Positions 48,765-57,646 of a stretch of 64,000 bases of DNA are shown here, one piece after another. The stretch spans positions 141,940 to 205,939 of the forward strand of contig JACQNZ010000004.1 in the NCBI GenBank assembly GCA_016202815.1. Reading direction: 5' to 3'. Under the pieces are notes generated by a model. It made no database searches, had not been told where the DNA came from, and saw nothing but the letters and a program-made list of their open reading frames with translations. Position 1 is the stretch's first letter. Every line of letters starts with the position of its first letter. This DNA is from Candidatus Aenigmatarchaeota archaeon. GTDB taxonomy: Archaea > Aenigmatarchaeota > Aenigmatarchaeia > JACPZZ01. The translations under genes and the position numbers were made by a program.

Positions 48765-48851
48765 ATGGTGGAAAGATTTTTTGATTTTGTTGATTCAGTA
48801 AAAACTTTTCTTGGAGTGAAGCTAACAGTCAGCAAAGCGGTACTGAAATAA
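48765..48851 (+). CDS. 28-residue amphipathic micro-ORF (paralogue A)
   Basis: The ATG frame ends at TAA 48849-48851. The peptide begins MVERFFDFVDSVKTFLGV and ends SKAVLK. Hydrophobic and charged residues alternate as in an amphipathic helix. It aligns without gaps, offset by one residue, with the peptide at 50205: FD, D, K, G, K, V and K are identical, and six or seven further positions are conservative. It lies just upstream of the PaaK-like gene. Similarity of two independent short frames supports expression. Confidence 0.6.
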   Translation: MVERFFDFVDSVKTFLGVKLTVSKAVLK

Positions 48852-48907
48852 GTTTTTGGTTGCAGTCAATTAAACCGATCTTTTTGTCATGTTAATAAAT
48901 TATACCG

Positions 48908-50179
48908 GTGATTTCATATTGTGTTCCCATGTTAGCCAGAAAGTTGTATTATCTCAAGCGTGTCATGAAAAACCAGTGGGCAAAAAAGGGAGACCTGGAA
49001 AAACTCAGGAATAAGATGCTGCGCGGCCTTCTGATGCATGCGGAGAGAAACGTTCCTTTTTATCACGATCTTTGGAAAAAAAACGACGTCGATATAAGCA
49101 AAATCAAAACCGTCGGAGATATTTCCAAGCTTCCTGTAATAACCAGGAAGGATGTGCTGGAAAACTACAAATCGATGATGGCCGCAAATTATCAGCGGAC
49201 GCACGATGTGAGCAAATTAACTTTGCGCGCGACTTCCGGCACGTCCGGCAATCCCCTGGAGATGATATTTGACGAGCGGGCCAACGATTATTTGGAAGCG
49301 GTTTACCTTAGAGGCTTGATGGTCGCGGGGTACAAGCCCTGGAAGCCCTTGGTCTATTATTGGTGGAAAGACTTCGAGAAAAGGGCCTATAACGATTTCG
49401 GTTTCATGAACAAGGTGTACGTACCGTGCAGCCTTTCGGAAGACGAGCAGCTAAAGATTTTGCAAAGCAAAAATACCGGCTATGTCTATTATTACGGCGG
49501 CATACTTTATTCGATCGCGCAAAAAATGTTGCGTTTCGGTATCAGGATAGATGCGGAAACGGTGATAACGCATGCCGAAATGATAACAAACCAGATGAGG
49601 AAAAGGATAGCCGACGCGTTCGGCGTCGAGCCTTTCGACCAGTATGGCACGACCGAGTTTAACAGGTTGGCGTGGCAGTGTGAAAAAAGGGAAGATTATC
49701 ACGTCGATGCGGACAGCGTTATAATGGAATTGGGCGGGGAAGGAACGGACGTAATCACGGGTTTGGCGAATTACATGCTGCCTATGATAAGATACGATAT
49801 GGGTGACGTGATAGAAACTTCCGACGGATGTTCTTGCGGAAGGACATTGCCGACGATAAAAGCCGTGAAAGGGAGGAAGGAAGACATGATAATCATGAAA
49901 TCGGGAAAGGTATTTACGCCCGCGGACATCGCTGACGCCATAGCGCCTATACCAGACTTGTTTAAATTTTCCGTGATTTATTTGGGAAATAGCAAATTCC
50001 GGGCGGATGTCGTCCCGTTCAAAGGCGCAAAAAACATAGAGGATGCCGTGGAACGTGCGCTGAAGTCGAGGTTGGACGAAGACGCGAAAATAGATGTAAG
50101 CGTGGTTGATGAAATACCCAAATCCAAGCGGGGGAAGAGAACATTTGTATCCGTGGATAAAGATATAAATACTGTTTGA
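48908..50179 (+). CDS. PaaK/CapK-like adenylate-forming ligase
   Basis: A 423-residue protein (GTG 48908, or ATG 48929 in the same frame). LRATSGTSGNPLEM is the P-loop of phenylacetate-CoA ligase-type AMP-forming enzymes. DQYGTTEFNRLAWQ is the adenine-binding Y-G-x-T-E motif. MIRYDMGDVIE and GRKEDMIIMKSGKVF are later core motifs. CapK members of this family sit in polysaccharide clusters. It activates a carboxylic acid as the adenylate, perhaps to decorate a glycan or peptide. Two paralogous micro-ORFs lie directly on either side. Confidence 0.92.
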   Translation: MISYCVPMLARKLYYLKRVMKNQWAKKGDLEKLRNKMLRGLLMHAERNVPFYHDLWKKNDVDISKIKTVGDISKLPVITRKDVLENYKSMMAANYQRTHDVSKLTLRATSGTSGNPLEMIFDERANDYLEAVYLRGLMVAGYKPWKPLVYYWWKDFEKRAYNDFGFMNKVYVPCSLSEDEQLKILQSKNTGYVYYYGGILYSIAQKMLRFGIRIDAETVITHAEMITNQMRKRIADAFGVEPFDQYGTTEFNRLAWQCEKREDYHVDADSVIMELGGEGTDVITGLANYMLPMIRYDMGDVIETSDGCSCGRTLPTIKAVKGRKEDMIIMKSGKVFTPADIADAIAPIPDLFKFSVIYLGNSKFRADVVPFKGAKNIEDAVERALKSRLDEDAKIDVSVVDEIPKSKRGKRTFVSVDKDINTV

Positions 50180-50204
50180 AATCAATGCATATTAGGATGG
50201 TTTC

Positions 50205-50294
50205 ATGGAATTCTTGTTTGATCTCTTTGATCATTTAAAAAATCTTTTTGGCATCAGAAGCAGACCTGTCAAAGTGGTTCAGAAATATGATTAA
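50205..50294 (+). CDS. 29-residue amphipathic micro-ORF (paralogue B)
   Basis: The ATG frame ends at TAA 50292-50294. The peptide begins MEFLFDLFDHLKNLFGI and ends VVQKYD. It starts 25 bases after the PaaK-like stop. The shared core with paralogue A is F-D-x-x-D-x-hydrophobic-K-x-hydrophobic pair-G-hydrophobic-Lys/Arg. Codons differ at many third positions while amino acids persist, which points to selection on the peptide. Confidence 0.6.
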   Translation: MEFLFDLFDHLKNLFGIRSRPVKVVQKYD

Positions 50295-50358
50295 TTTTTT
50301 TATTTACAAGGTTTAACAACCGTACGACTACGAAGCGTTGATCAAAGCGTGACAATCC

Positions 50359-51783
50359 ATGGGCATACCCAATGAAAATAACAGAGTTCTGGTAATAGGT
50401 TTGGATGGTGCGACATGGGATCTGCTAGACCCTTGGATAGAGGCGGGCAAGCTGCCAAACCTGGCGAAATTGGCAAATAGCGGTTGCAGGGGCAAGCTCG
50501 GTTCAGTGTTTCCCATAATTTCACTTGCTGCGTGGTCGTCGTTTTCCACAGGTATGACACCGGGCAAGCACGGTGTGTTTGGTTTCCAGCAGCGTAACAG
50601 GCCCGATTACAAAAGCTACATACCGATGTCAACCGATGTCAAAGGCAAATGGTTTTGGGAGACAATCGGGATGAGCGGTAAGAGGTCCATAATCATTAAT
50701 GTGCCGGGCACGTACCCTCCGAGAGAATTAAACGGTGTTCTGGTTTCCGGCCTGCTTGCAACCAAGACGGTTACGTACCCTCCTGAGTTGGCAGATGGTC
50801 TGGCACTGAAAGGCTATACGGTTGATGAAAAGGGATATTTCAACACTAGCAAAGGCGGATTTTTGGAGGACATTTACGGAACGACCGACAGCATGGCAAA
50901 GGCCGGCCTGGAATTCCTGGAAAACGAAGACTGGGACGTTTTCGTGATAGTCTTCACAGGCACCGACCGGATACAGACTTGCATGTGGGAAGACAAGGCC
51001 GGCATGCTGAAATATTTCCAGAGGATGGATTCGATAGTCGGCGAATTCGCGGAAAAGGCCGGCAATAACACGACAACTTTCGTTGTTTCCGACCACGGGG
51101 CCGGCAGGCTTAAGAGAAAATTTTTTGTCGACACGTGGCTGAAGGAGCAGGGGTACCTCAAACTGCTTAAATCAAGCGATACGCCCGTAAAAAAAGCCGC
51201 GGTTTTTATAGCCTCGTTTTTGAGGACAACGAAATTGGTGGAAACTATCCGGCGTGTGATTTTATTTTTCGGCCTGAGACCGTCTTCGGTAATCCGGCGG
51301 CCGACGCTTGACATAGATATTGCCAACAGCAAGGCCTTTTCTTCCAGCTATTATGAATCCGGTGTGTACATCAACCGTAACCTGGTCACGGGTAACGACT
51401 ACGAGAAAATCAGGGACGAGATCATTGGAAAACTGAAAAGTGTCAAAGACCCAGAGTCCGGGAAAACGGTGATAAAAAACATATTCAAGGCTGATGTGCT
51501 GTACAAAAATCCCGTAAGCGATGCACCGGACATCCTTATAGAAGCGGCTGAGGATTATACCGTGGCGGGCGGCATGCGGTCAGCTTTGCTTTTTGAACAG
51601 AGCGTCCGGGATACCGGGACCCATAAGTTTGACGGCATTTTCATGGCTTCCGGAAAAGGGATAAAAAGCGGACAGAAAATCGACGACATATCGATAGTGG
51701 ACGTAGCACCCACAATACTCCGTTTATTTGGCATGCGCAGCAAAGAAATGGACGGAAAGATCATAGAGGAAATTTTTGAGTGA
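50359..51783 (+). CDS. Alkaline phosphatase superfamily phosphohydrolase (COG3379 type), paralogue
   Basis: A 474-residue paralogue of the enzyme at 37675 but without an N-terminal membrane segment. VLVIGLDGATWDLLDPWI, SLAAWSSFSTGMTPGKHGVFG (nucleophile Ser here), TTFVVSDHGAGRLKRKFFV and THKFDGIFMASGKG are the matching motifs. The nucleophile position reads W-S-S against W-T-S in the other copy. It is probably cytosolic. It shares a near-identical 107-base tract with the other copy. Its stop is 1 base from the convergent radical SAM gene. Confidence 0.9.
   Translation: MGIPNENNRVLVIGLDGATWDLLDPWIEAGKLPNLAKLANSGCRGKLGSVFPIISLAAWSSFSTGMTPGKHGVFGFQQRNRPDYKSYIPMSTDVKGKWFWETIGMSGKRSIIINVPGTYPPRELNGVLVSGLLATKTVTYPPELADGLALKGYTVDEKGYFNTSKGGFLEDIYGTTDSMAKAGLEFLENEDWDVFVIVFTGTDRIQTCMWEDKAGMLKYFQRMDSIVGEFAEKAGNNTTTFVVSDHGAGRLKRKFFVDTWLKEQGYLKLLKSSDTPVKKAAVFIASFLRTTKLVETIRRVILFFGLRPSSVIRRPTLDIDIANSKAFSSSYYESGVYINRNLVTGNDYEKIRDEIIGKLKSVKDPESGKTVIKNIFKADVLYKNPVSDAPDILIEAAEDYTVAGGMRSALLFEQSVRDTGTHKFDGIFMASGKGIKSGQKIDDISIVDVAPTILRLFGMRSKEMDGKIIEEIFE
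51004..51110. repeat. Near-identical tract shared with 38419-38525 (copy 2)
   Basis: See copy 1: 104 of 107 bases are identical between the two phosphohydrolase genes across the DHG metal-site region, far above the identity on either side. Confidence 0.9.
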
Positions 51784-51784
51784 G

Positions 51785-52858
51785 TTATGGTTTGATAGTC
51801 TTTCCCATGTTGGCAAGCATCATCTGGTACGCTTCGCATGGCGTCCAGCAGTTGGGGCATTTAAGCTCGTTTATTTCCCTTTTCGTTTGATTTGAAAACT
51901 CCGAGAACAATATTTTTTGCAGGCTGAAATCGTTTTTCCTCAGATTTCCCAGAATCCTTCCGTATATGGTGCACGGAAACACATTGCCCCACGGATCCAC
52001 AAATACAGACGTGGACAGCGCCTTGCACGTCATCGGCGTTTTTCCCGTTGCTATATACTGCTTAGCAAAATGAACATACCTTTCTTCCAAAAAACCTATG
52101 GGGCTAAGCACGTTGCTTTGCTTAATTTTTTCTATTTCTTCAAGTTCAGCCAGAACTGATTTCTTGTACAGTTCATAGTCCGTCTTCGGACTCATGTTGT
52201 CATAATAATGCTGTGATGTGTGAAAGATGTTCACATGCACGTCTGCGGCGCGTATGCCCGGCACGGAATCTTTCAGAGCGGCGAAAGTCCTGTTGAACTT
52301 GCCCTGGTTAAACGGGTTTATAGTGTAACCGAAAAAAGCATCGAACCTGTTGTGTTCTCCAGCAAGCGCTTTGAGAGCTTTATAAGTTTCTATAACCTTG
52401 TCGTACCAGTCCACGCCCCTCACTTCTTTGTACGTTTCTTTATCGCCGTCCAAACTGACCACGGTTATGAATCTCGGTATTTTCAGAGACAGAAGTTCCC
52501 TGACCTTGCTTACGATGTAATCCGGATTGAAACAGTTTGTGGTAATGTTCATAAGGTACAAATTCCTGGAGTTTTCTGCGAACGCCTGCGCTATCCCTGT
52601 AATATCCCTTCTCAAGAAGGGCTCCCCGCCTGTCATGTTGACCCATGAAAAGAAGCCGTTGTTCTGCGCAAAACTCCTTATTTCATCAAGCGTCATTTCA
52701 TTTTTCGGCCGTTTTTTCCATATGCTGCAATGGTTGCACTTGGAATTGCACCAGTAGGTTGTGGCAAAATTCAGCTTATAGGGGAACGCCTTTGAATTTA
52801 TGTTGCTGTTCAGAATTTTCAGCCCCATATTAAGCTGTTTTGCGCTGATTGGAGCCAT
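51785..52858 (-). CDS. Radical SAM protein with SPASM-like C-terminus (copy 2)
   Basis: A 357-residue enzyme. TYWCNSKCNHCSIWK is the CxxxCxxC cluster motif, followed by VNMTGGEPFLRRDITG. The C-terminal MTCKALS, VFPCTIYG and LKCPNCWTPCEAYQMM provide the SPASM cysteines. It is on the opposite strand from the rest of the locus. It shares a short divergent promoter with the GT-C-like gene at 52908. Its N-terminus (MGLKILNSNINSKAFPYKL) lacks extra domains. It possibly modifies a peptide or a sugar. Confidence 0.92.
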   Translation of the reverse strand: MAPISAKQLNMGLKILNSNINSKAFPYKLNFATTYWCNSKCNHCSIWKKRPKNEMTLDEIRSFAQNNGFFSWVNMTGGEPFLRRDITGIAQAFAENSRNLYLMNITTNCFNPDYIVSKVRELLSLKIPRFITVVSLDGDKETYKEVRGVDWYDKVIETYKALKALAGEHNRFDAFFGYTINPFNQGKFNRTFAALKDSVPGIRAADVHVNIFHTSQHYYDNMSPKTDYELYKKSVLAELEEIEKIKQSNVLSPIGFLEERYVHFAKQYIATGKTPMTCKALSTSVFVDPWGNVFPCTIYGRILGNLRKNDFSLQKILFSEFSNQTKREINELKCPNCWTPCEAYQMMLANMGKTIKP

Positions 52859-52880
52859 GCTTAAATATTACATAAAAGTC

Positions 52881-52890
52881 TATTTATTAA
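52881..52890. promoter_or_regulatory. Divergent TATA element between radical SAM and GT-C genes
   Basis: TATTTATTAA reads TTAATAAATA on the other strand. It lies 18-27 bases before ATG 52908 and 23-32 bases before the radical SAM start at 52858, correct for leaderless transcription in both directions. Confidence 0.5.
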
Positions 52891-52907
52891 TCGTGCTACA
52901 GTTGTCC

Positions 52908-55529
52908 ATGAGAAATGTTTTTTCTTGCATTCACAGAGACAGGTGGCTGCTTTTGGGGTTGGCGACGGCATTTCTTCTTTATTTGATCCCGTTTACGAAA
53001 TTGGCGGGTTCGCTGATTATTTTGTTGCTGGTTCCCGGCATTTCTATTTTTTCCCGTTTTTCCGGCGGAAAATATAATCTGGCGGAGTATTTGGTCATTT
53101 CCTCGATAATGGGGCTTGCTTATCAGATAATCGCGGGTTATTACCTTTCTTTTATCGGTGTGAAGTTCATGTGGACGCCCGCTTTAATACTGGTTTCTCT
53201 GGTCCCTGTTGTGTTTTACAGGCAGGACAGATTCCTGAAAATTGACAGAGAAGAGAGAATGCTGTTTGCTGGGTTGGCTTTAATCGTTGTATCGACGTTT
53301 CTTGTCCAAATACCCAGGTCTGACGTCGCTTCTATAGCCTTCGAAAATATAGGCCCTTTTCCGGTGGGCGACGATTCCAAATTACATGCGTTGTTGGTGA
53401 AAGAAATACTTGGCGCGGGTAAAATCCCCGGATCCATTACACTTTATCCGGAAGTATCACCTGTAAGATACCCGATGGGTTACCATGCGATAATATCTGA
53501 GCTTTATGTGTTATCTGGTTCAGATTATTTCGCGTTGATGTTTTTTGCCGGCCATGCAATGTTCTCGTTGCTTGTTTTGGCGGTATATGTTGCTGGCAAG
53601 AGCCTGCTGTCAAAGAATGTCGGCTTTTATTCCGCCCTTTTAATTCCGGGAGCCGTGTCGCCATTCAAGCTTCTCACGCTGGGAATTTACCCCAACTTGA
53701 TGGCGAATTTGATACAGGTGATAGCCGTCGTGTTTTTGATCCGCACTGTGCGCAAAAACGGCAGCGTTTTGGTTTTGGGTTTTTTAACAGCGTCAACGCT
53801 CCTTGTAAATCCATACCCTTTCGTGTTCCTTTTTTTGCTGTCACTGGTAGCGCTTAAAATCAGTAAAAGCAGTGTTTTCAAATACCTTTTCCTGTTCGCC
53901 TTGTTAGCGGCACCGTACATCCCTAATGTTTTGAGCCTTAGTTCTTCGGTGGAGCACAAGATTCAAGTTGAAAAATTTTATCCCAGTCTGGACGTAATAT
54001 CGGGGGCGGCGTGGGCTCCTAATGTCGACGGCATAATGAATTACGTCAATGTCAGCTTGTTGACTCTGGGGCTGGCGGGCGTCCTGTTTTTCGACGACAA
54101 GAGGCTTAAAATAATCTGGTATTTCTGGTTTATTTCGCTGCTAATATTGTCGTTTAAATTGCTGTTACCGGTTGCGTCTGCAATGACAAAATTCATTCCC
54201 GGGCTTAATACGCCATTTTTGTACTACCTGCTTCCGGAAAGGGTTTTATACCAGATGTTTATACCGGCTGTCCTGTCGGCCGCTTACCTTATAGATAAAA
54301 TCTTAGGAAACAGGCGGGTAGAGCCCGTCATTTTCATAGCCTTTATATCCGCCCTGCCCGTGCTTTTAATGTATGTGCAGGCGGACAAACACGATTATAA
54401 GTACATTACAGAAGGGGACATAGAATTCCTCAATTTTACAAAAAACACGGTTGCGCCGGGGGAGACAATATTCAACGACTTCCCATTCGGTACGCCTACA
54501 ACGTGGATACCCGTGCTATCCGAAAGAAGGGTCACGTTTCCTTTCATCATCTTTGATCCTACTTTAGCCAGAGACTCACTGAAAGCCGACAACCTTTACA
54601 AGATAAAGATTGTCTCTACCGCACCCGATTCCCGGGAGGCTTTTGACATTCTCAGAGGGTTCAATGCCAGTTACGTGGCGTTTTCCACATTTTTCAACAT
54701 ACTTAACACGGACTGGGACGAAAACAAGTTTTTCCGAAGCAAATGCTACGAAAAATTATACGGCAAGAACGAGCTGTGGCTGTTTAAGTTTGATCCCAAT
54801 TGTCCTTACGACAACTGGATAACATTGAACAAAACCTCAAACATTGAGACAAGAAGCGGCGGTGGAAACGTGATCACGATGGATTATTCCAATTTGAAAA
54901 TAGGACCTCCGGTCACGGACATATTCGGACCTTACCTGTACCTGTATTTCAACGACACCAAACCGGAAAAAACCCCTTACAGGGAGAGCATACGATTGAG
55001 TTATGTCGTGGATAACAGGAGCGTGCCTGCAGAAATTGAGATAGCGCACACAAAAAACAGGCAGCTGTATATCATACCCCTAAAACAGGAAGTCCTGAAA
55101 TACAAATCGCTGGAAATTTCTTCCGATGAAGGGCTTGAATTGTACAGTGCGGAGCTGAAATTGAATGCACCCAATGCTTATTACGCGGACGGCGCCCATT
55201 TCGTAGGCAACTGGGAACAATCCAGAGGCCATTTGGCATCCCCGGCATACAGTTTGCAGAGTTTCATTATCCTTTTCAACGTCCCGAAAGGAAAGATCAA
55301 GTTAACTTATCTGGACGAGTCTGATTCCAATGTGGATATAAACGCGTTCGACGGCGTCAAGTGGGATGCGCTGGAAGTCATATACAGGAAAAACACAAGC
55401 AGCTTGGTAACTATCGAAAAGGATGTTCCCATGCCTGTTAAATTTTTGTATGCGGGCGTTTATCCGTATGCCGTCCCTTTTTACTTGAAGTCTTTGGAGA
55501 TAATTTCAACCGAAGGCCGGAATAAATGA
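52908..55529 (+). CDS. Large GT-C-like membrane glycosyltransferase (1)
   Basis: An 873-residue protein; ATG 52908 is preferred because the upstream in-frame Met at 52857 overlaps the divergent start. About twelve helices occupy residues 10-520. The loop after helix 4 contains FPVGDDSKLHALLVKEIL and RYPMGYHAIISELY, the acidic/His pattern of GT-C transferases (DD near the first exterior loop). A C-terminal exterior part of about 350 residues has beta modules. It likely transfers a sugar or other group from a polyprenyl phosphate donor. Its stop overlaps the next gene's ATG by 4 bases. Confidence 0.8.
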   Translation: MRNVFSCIHRDRWLLLGLATAFLLYLIPFTKLAGSLIILLLVPGISIFSRFSGGKYNLAEYLVISSIMGLAYQIIAGYYLSFIGVKFMWTPALILVSLVPVVFYRQDRFLKIDREERMLFAGLALIVVSTFLVQIPRSDVASIAFENIGPFPVGDDSKLHALLVKEILGAGKIPGSITLYPEVSPVRYPMGYHAIISELYVLSGSDYFALMFFAGHAMFSLLVLAVYVAGKSLLSKNVGFYSALLIPGAVSPFKLLTLGIYPNLMANLIQVIAVVFLIRTVRKNGSVLVLGFLTASTLLVNPYPFVFLFLLSLVALKISKSSVFKYLFLFALLAAPYIPNVLSLSSSVEHKIQVEKFYPSLDVISGAAWAPNVDGIMNYVNVSLLTLGLAGVLFFDDKRLKIIWYFWFISLLILSFKLLLPVASAMTKFIPGLNTPFLYYLLPERVLYQMFIPAVLSAAYLIDKILGNRRVEPVIFIAFISALPVLLMYVQADKHDYKYITEGDIEFLNFTKNTVAPGETIFNDFPFGTPTTWIPVLSERRVTFPFIIFDPTLARDSLKADNLYKIKIVSTAPDSREAFDILRGFNASYVAFSTFFNILNTDWDENKFFRSKCYEKLYGKNELWLFKFDPNCPYDNWITLNKTSNIETRSGGGNVITMDYSNLKIGPPVTDIFGPYLYLYFNDTKPEKTPYRESIRLSYVVDNRSVPAEIEIAHTKNRQLYIIPLKQEVLKYKSLEISSDEGLELYSAELKLNAPNAYYADGAHFVGNWEQSRGHLASPAYSLQSFIILFNVPKGKIKLTYLDESDSNVDINAFDGVKWDALEVIYRKNTSSLVTIEKDVPMPVKFLYAGVYPYAVPFYLKSLEIISTEGRNK

Positions 55530-57646
55530 AATTACAAATCGGTATAGCAGCAATTCTGGTTCAAATTGCATTGGTTGCAGTGTTTAACCTTTATCCAATG
55601 TTCAACATTTTGTTTTTTATAAATTGGATAGCGCTGATAATCCTGGTTGACGGGAAATACCTGCGGCACGTTGTATTGATAGGAATTATATCAATCTTCC
55701 TGCTTATCGGTGTGAAAATCGCAGATTACGGCCTGCTCGCAGCCGTTTTGTCCAATCTTTCTTTTCCGATCAATTTTACGGTGTCCCAAGCCGGATATTT
55801 TCTACTCGGATGGATAGTGATATTTTTTTCCGGATACCTGATTTCCAAAACCATAGTCAAAAAAAGCGGTTTGTGCATGAGGATCCTGTATTCTTTTTCC
55901 TTCGGAACAGGAACGAATTCGATAATCATGACAATTTTGGGGCATTCGTTAGGGATAACGGCAATCCCGATAAGTGTTTCATACGTCTTGCTGATCCTGG
56001 CTGGATTGTACTCGAATAAAAAAGATTTGATGGTGGAAAAATGGCGTTTTCCCAAGCCCGGGAAGTTGCATGTTTTATTGGTTGCGGTTTCCTTCCCTTT
56101 TGTATTTTTTTCTTTTTACAATTCGTTGGCCTATACAGAGCTTTACGTGGATTCCATGGCTTATGGGATTGAATGGACGAGGATAATATTTTCCGAAGGG
56201 AAAATACCGTTCGTAGCAGGCGGACCTTCCATATCGTTGTACACATCGGCCAATTACCCTTCTGCGTACCAGTTGCTTGGGGTTTATCTGTCGGCATTTT
56301 CTGGATTCAATGAGGCGCTGCTAAAATCGGTTTCGCCGTTCATGTTTTTGATGTCTGTATTGTTAATATATAAAATATCCAGTGAAGTCTTCCGCAAAGA
56401 AAGGGAAACACTGGTATCCACCGCAATTTTCGTGTCGTTCCCGTTGACAATACTTTTTTCCCGTTATTACACGTTTTATATTTATCTTTTGTTCCAATTT
56501 TCTTTTGCCGTCTTTCTTCTTTATTTGTTTTTCAAGACCGGGGAAAGGAAGCTGCTTTTTTTGTCATCAGTTGTAGGCGGATTTTCTGCACTGTCTTCTT
56601 ATTTGGGGTTATTTTATGTGCCCATTTTGTTGGCTTGTTGTATTCATTATAACCGTAAAATAGACAGCCGTGCCATTGTTCCTTTGTTGTTGTTCATGCT
56701 GACGATATCACCCTGGTATGCGCGCAATTTGGTGCTGCTGGGAAACCCCGTGTGGCCTTTCGGGGGCGGTTATTACCTGGATGATAATATCCAAGCTGCG
56801 AACAATGAGCATTTCAGAATAATGGCTAAATTGATAGGGTTCGGTTATAGCGATGCCGCCAGTTTTGTTTCAGCAGCCAATTCATTCCTGTTTTCCTATG
56901 CGGATGGGTTGAATACCACGTTCAACAACGGGCTGAGGCCTTTCATTTCATTGCTTGCCCTGCCTGCAGTCGCATATGCCGCCAGAAGCAAGAGGAAAGG
57001 CCTTGGAATTTTTATTTTTTGGCTGTTGTCAGGCCTTTTTGCCTACGTTTTTATGGTAAACCAGTTTGAAAGGTATGTGATATTGCTGGCAGTTCCTGTG
57101 TCTGTCATGTCCTCTTATCTTGTATCGGGCCTGTTTAAGAACAAATTGCCAGGAATTGTTGCCGTTTCTTTGCTGTCCATGCTGTATGCGAATTCCCTGG
57201 TATTCGCGTCGTACTGGAACGAATGCCACGGGATAAGCCAGAATAATATTATGAGTTATGTTAAATACAAGGACAAGGCGCTGGACATATGCTATCCCGG
57301 AGACAGCCAAATGTGGAACTGGATGTCGCAGAACCTGCCGGAAGGCGCCAAGGTAGCCACATACGAAATCAGGTGGTATTATGCCAATGCGACCTTTGTC
57401 CCGTTGGACTCGTGGGAACTGAGAAGTTTATACAAGACGTCCGTGTTGGGCGACGCGTTAGACATGCTGGAAAGTAACAGTGTTTCCCATATTTTGATCG
57501 CCGGGTGGACTTCACCCAACTCTATGATTATGCCGTCATCTTACAAAAGCAATGTAATTTATTCCAATATCGGGTCTGACAGGTTCAAATTGGTAAAATC
57601 TTTCGGGGATGCGGCATTATACGAGGTCGTTTATGGCAAAGGATAA
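55526..57646 (+). CDS. GT-C-like membrane glycosyltransferase (2)
   Basis: A 706-residue multi-membrane protein. TELYVDSMAYGIEWTRIIF and SANYPSAYQLLGVYLSAF sit in the first large exterior loop, where GT-C enzymes carry catalytic acidic residues. ISPWYARNLVLLGNPVWPFG resembles the second loop of PMT/ArnT relatives. A short C-terminal domain with WNWMSQNLPEGAKVATYE follows. It is coupled to the genes on both sides (ATGA upstream; a 14-base overlap downstream). Donor and acceptor are unknown. Confidence 0.8.
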   Translation: MKLQIGIAAILVQIALVAVFNLYPMFNILFFINWIALIILVDGKYLRHVVLIGIISIFLLIGVKIADYGLLAAVLSNLSFPINFTVSQAGYFLLGWIVIFFSGYLISKTIVKKSGLCMRILYSFSFGTGTNSIIMTILGHSLGITAIPISVSYVLLILAGLYSNKKDLMVEKWRFPKPGKLHVLLVAVSFPFVFFSFYNSLAYTELYVDSMAYGIEWTRIIFSEGKIPFVAGGPSISLYTSANYPSAYQLLGVYLSAFSGFNEALLKSVSPFMFLMSVLLIYKISSEVFRKERETLVSTAIFVSFPLTILFSRYYTFYIYLLFQFSFAVFLLYLFFKTGERKLLFLSSVVGGFSALSSYLGLFYVPILLACCIHYNRKIDSRAIVPLLLFMLTISPWYARNLVLLGNPVWPFGGGYYLDDNIQAANNEHFRIMAKLIGFGYSDAASFVSAANSFLFSYADGLNTTFNNGLRPFISLLALPAVAYAARSKRKGLGIFIFWLLSGLFAYVFMVNQFERYVILLAVPVSVMSSYLVSGLFKNKLPGIVAVSLLSMLYANSLVFASYWNECHGISQNNIMSYVKYKDKALDICYPGDSQMWNWMSQNLPEGAKVATYEIRWYYANATFVPLDSWELRSLYKTSVLGDALDMLESNSVSHILIAGWTSPNSMIMPSSYKSNVIYSNIGSDRFKLVKSFGDAALYEVVYGKG

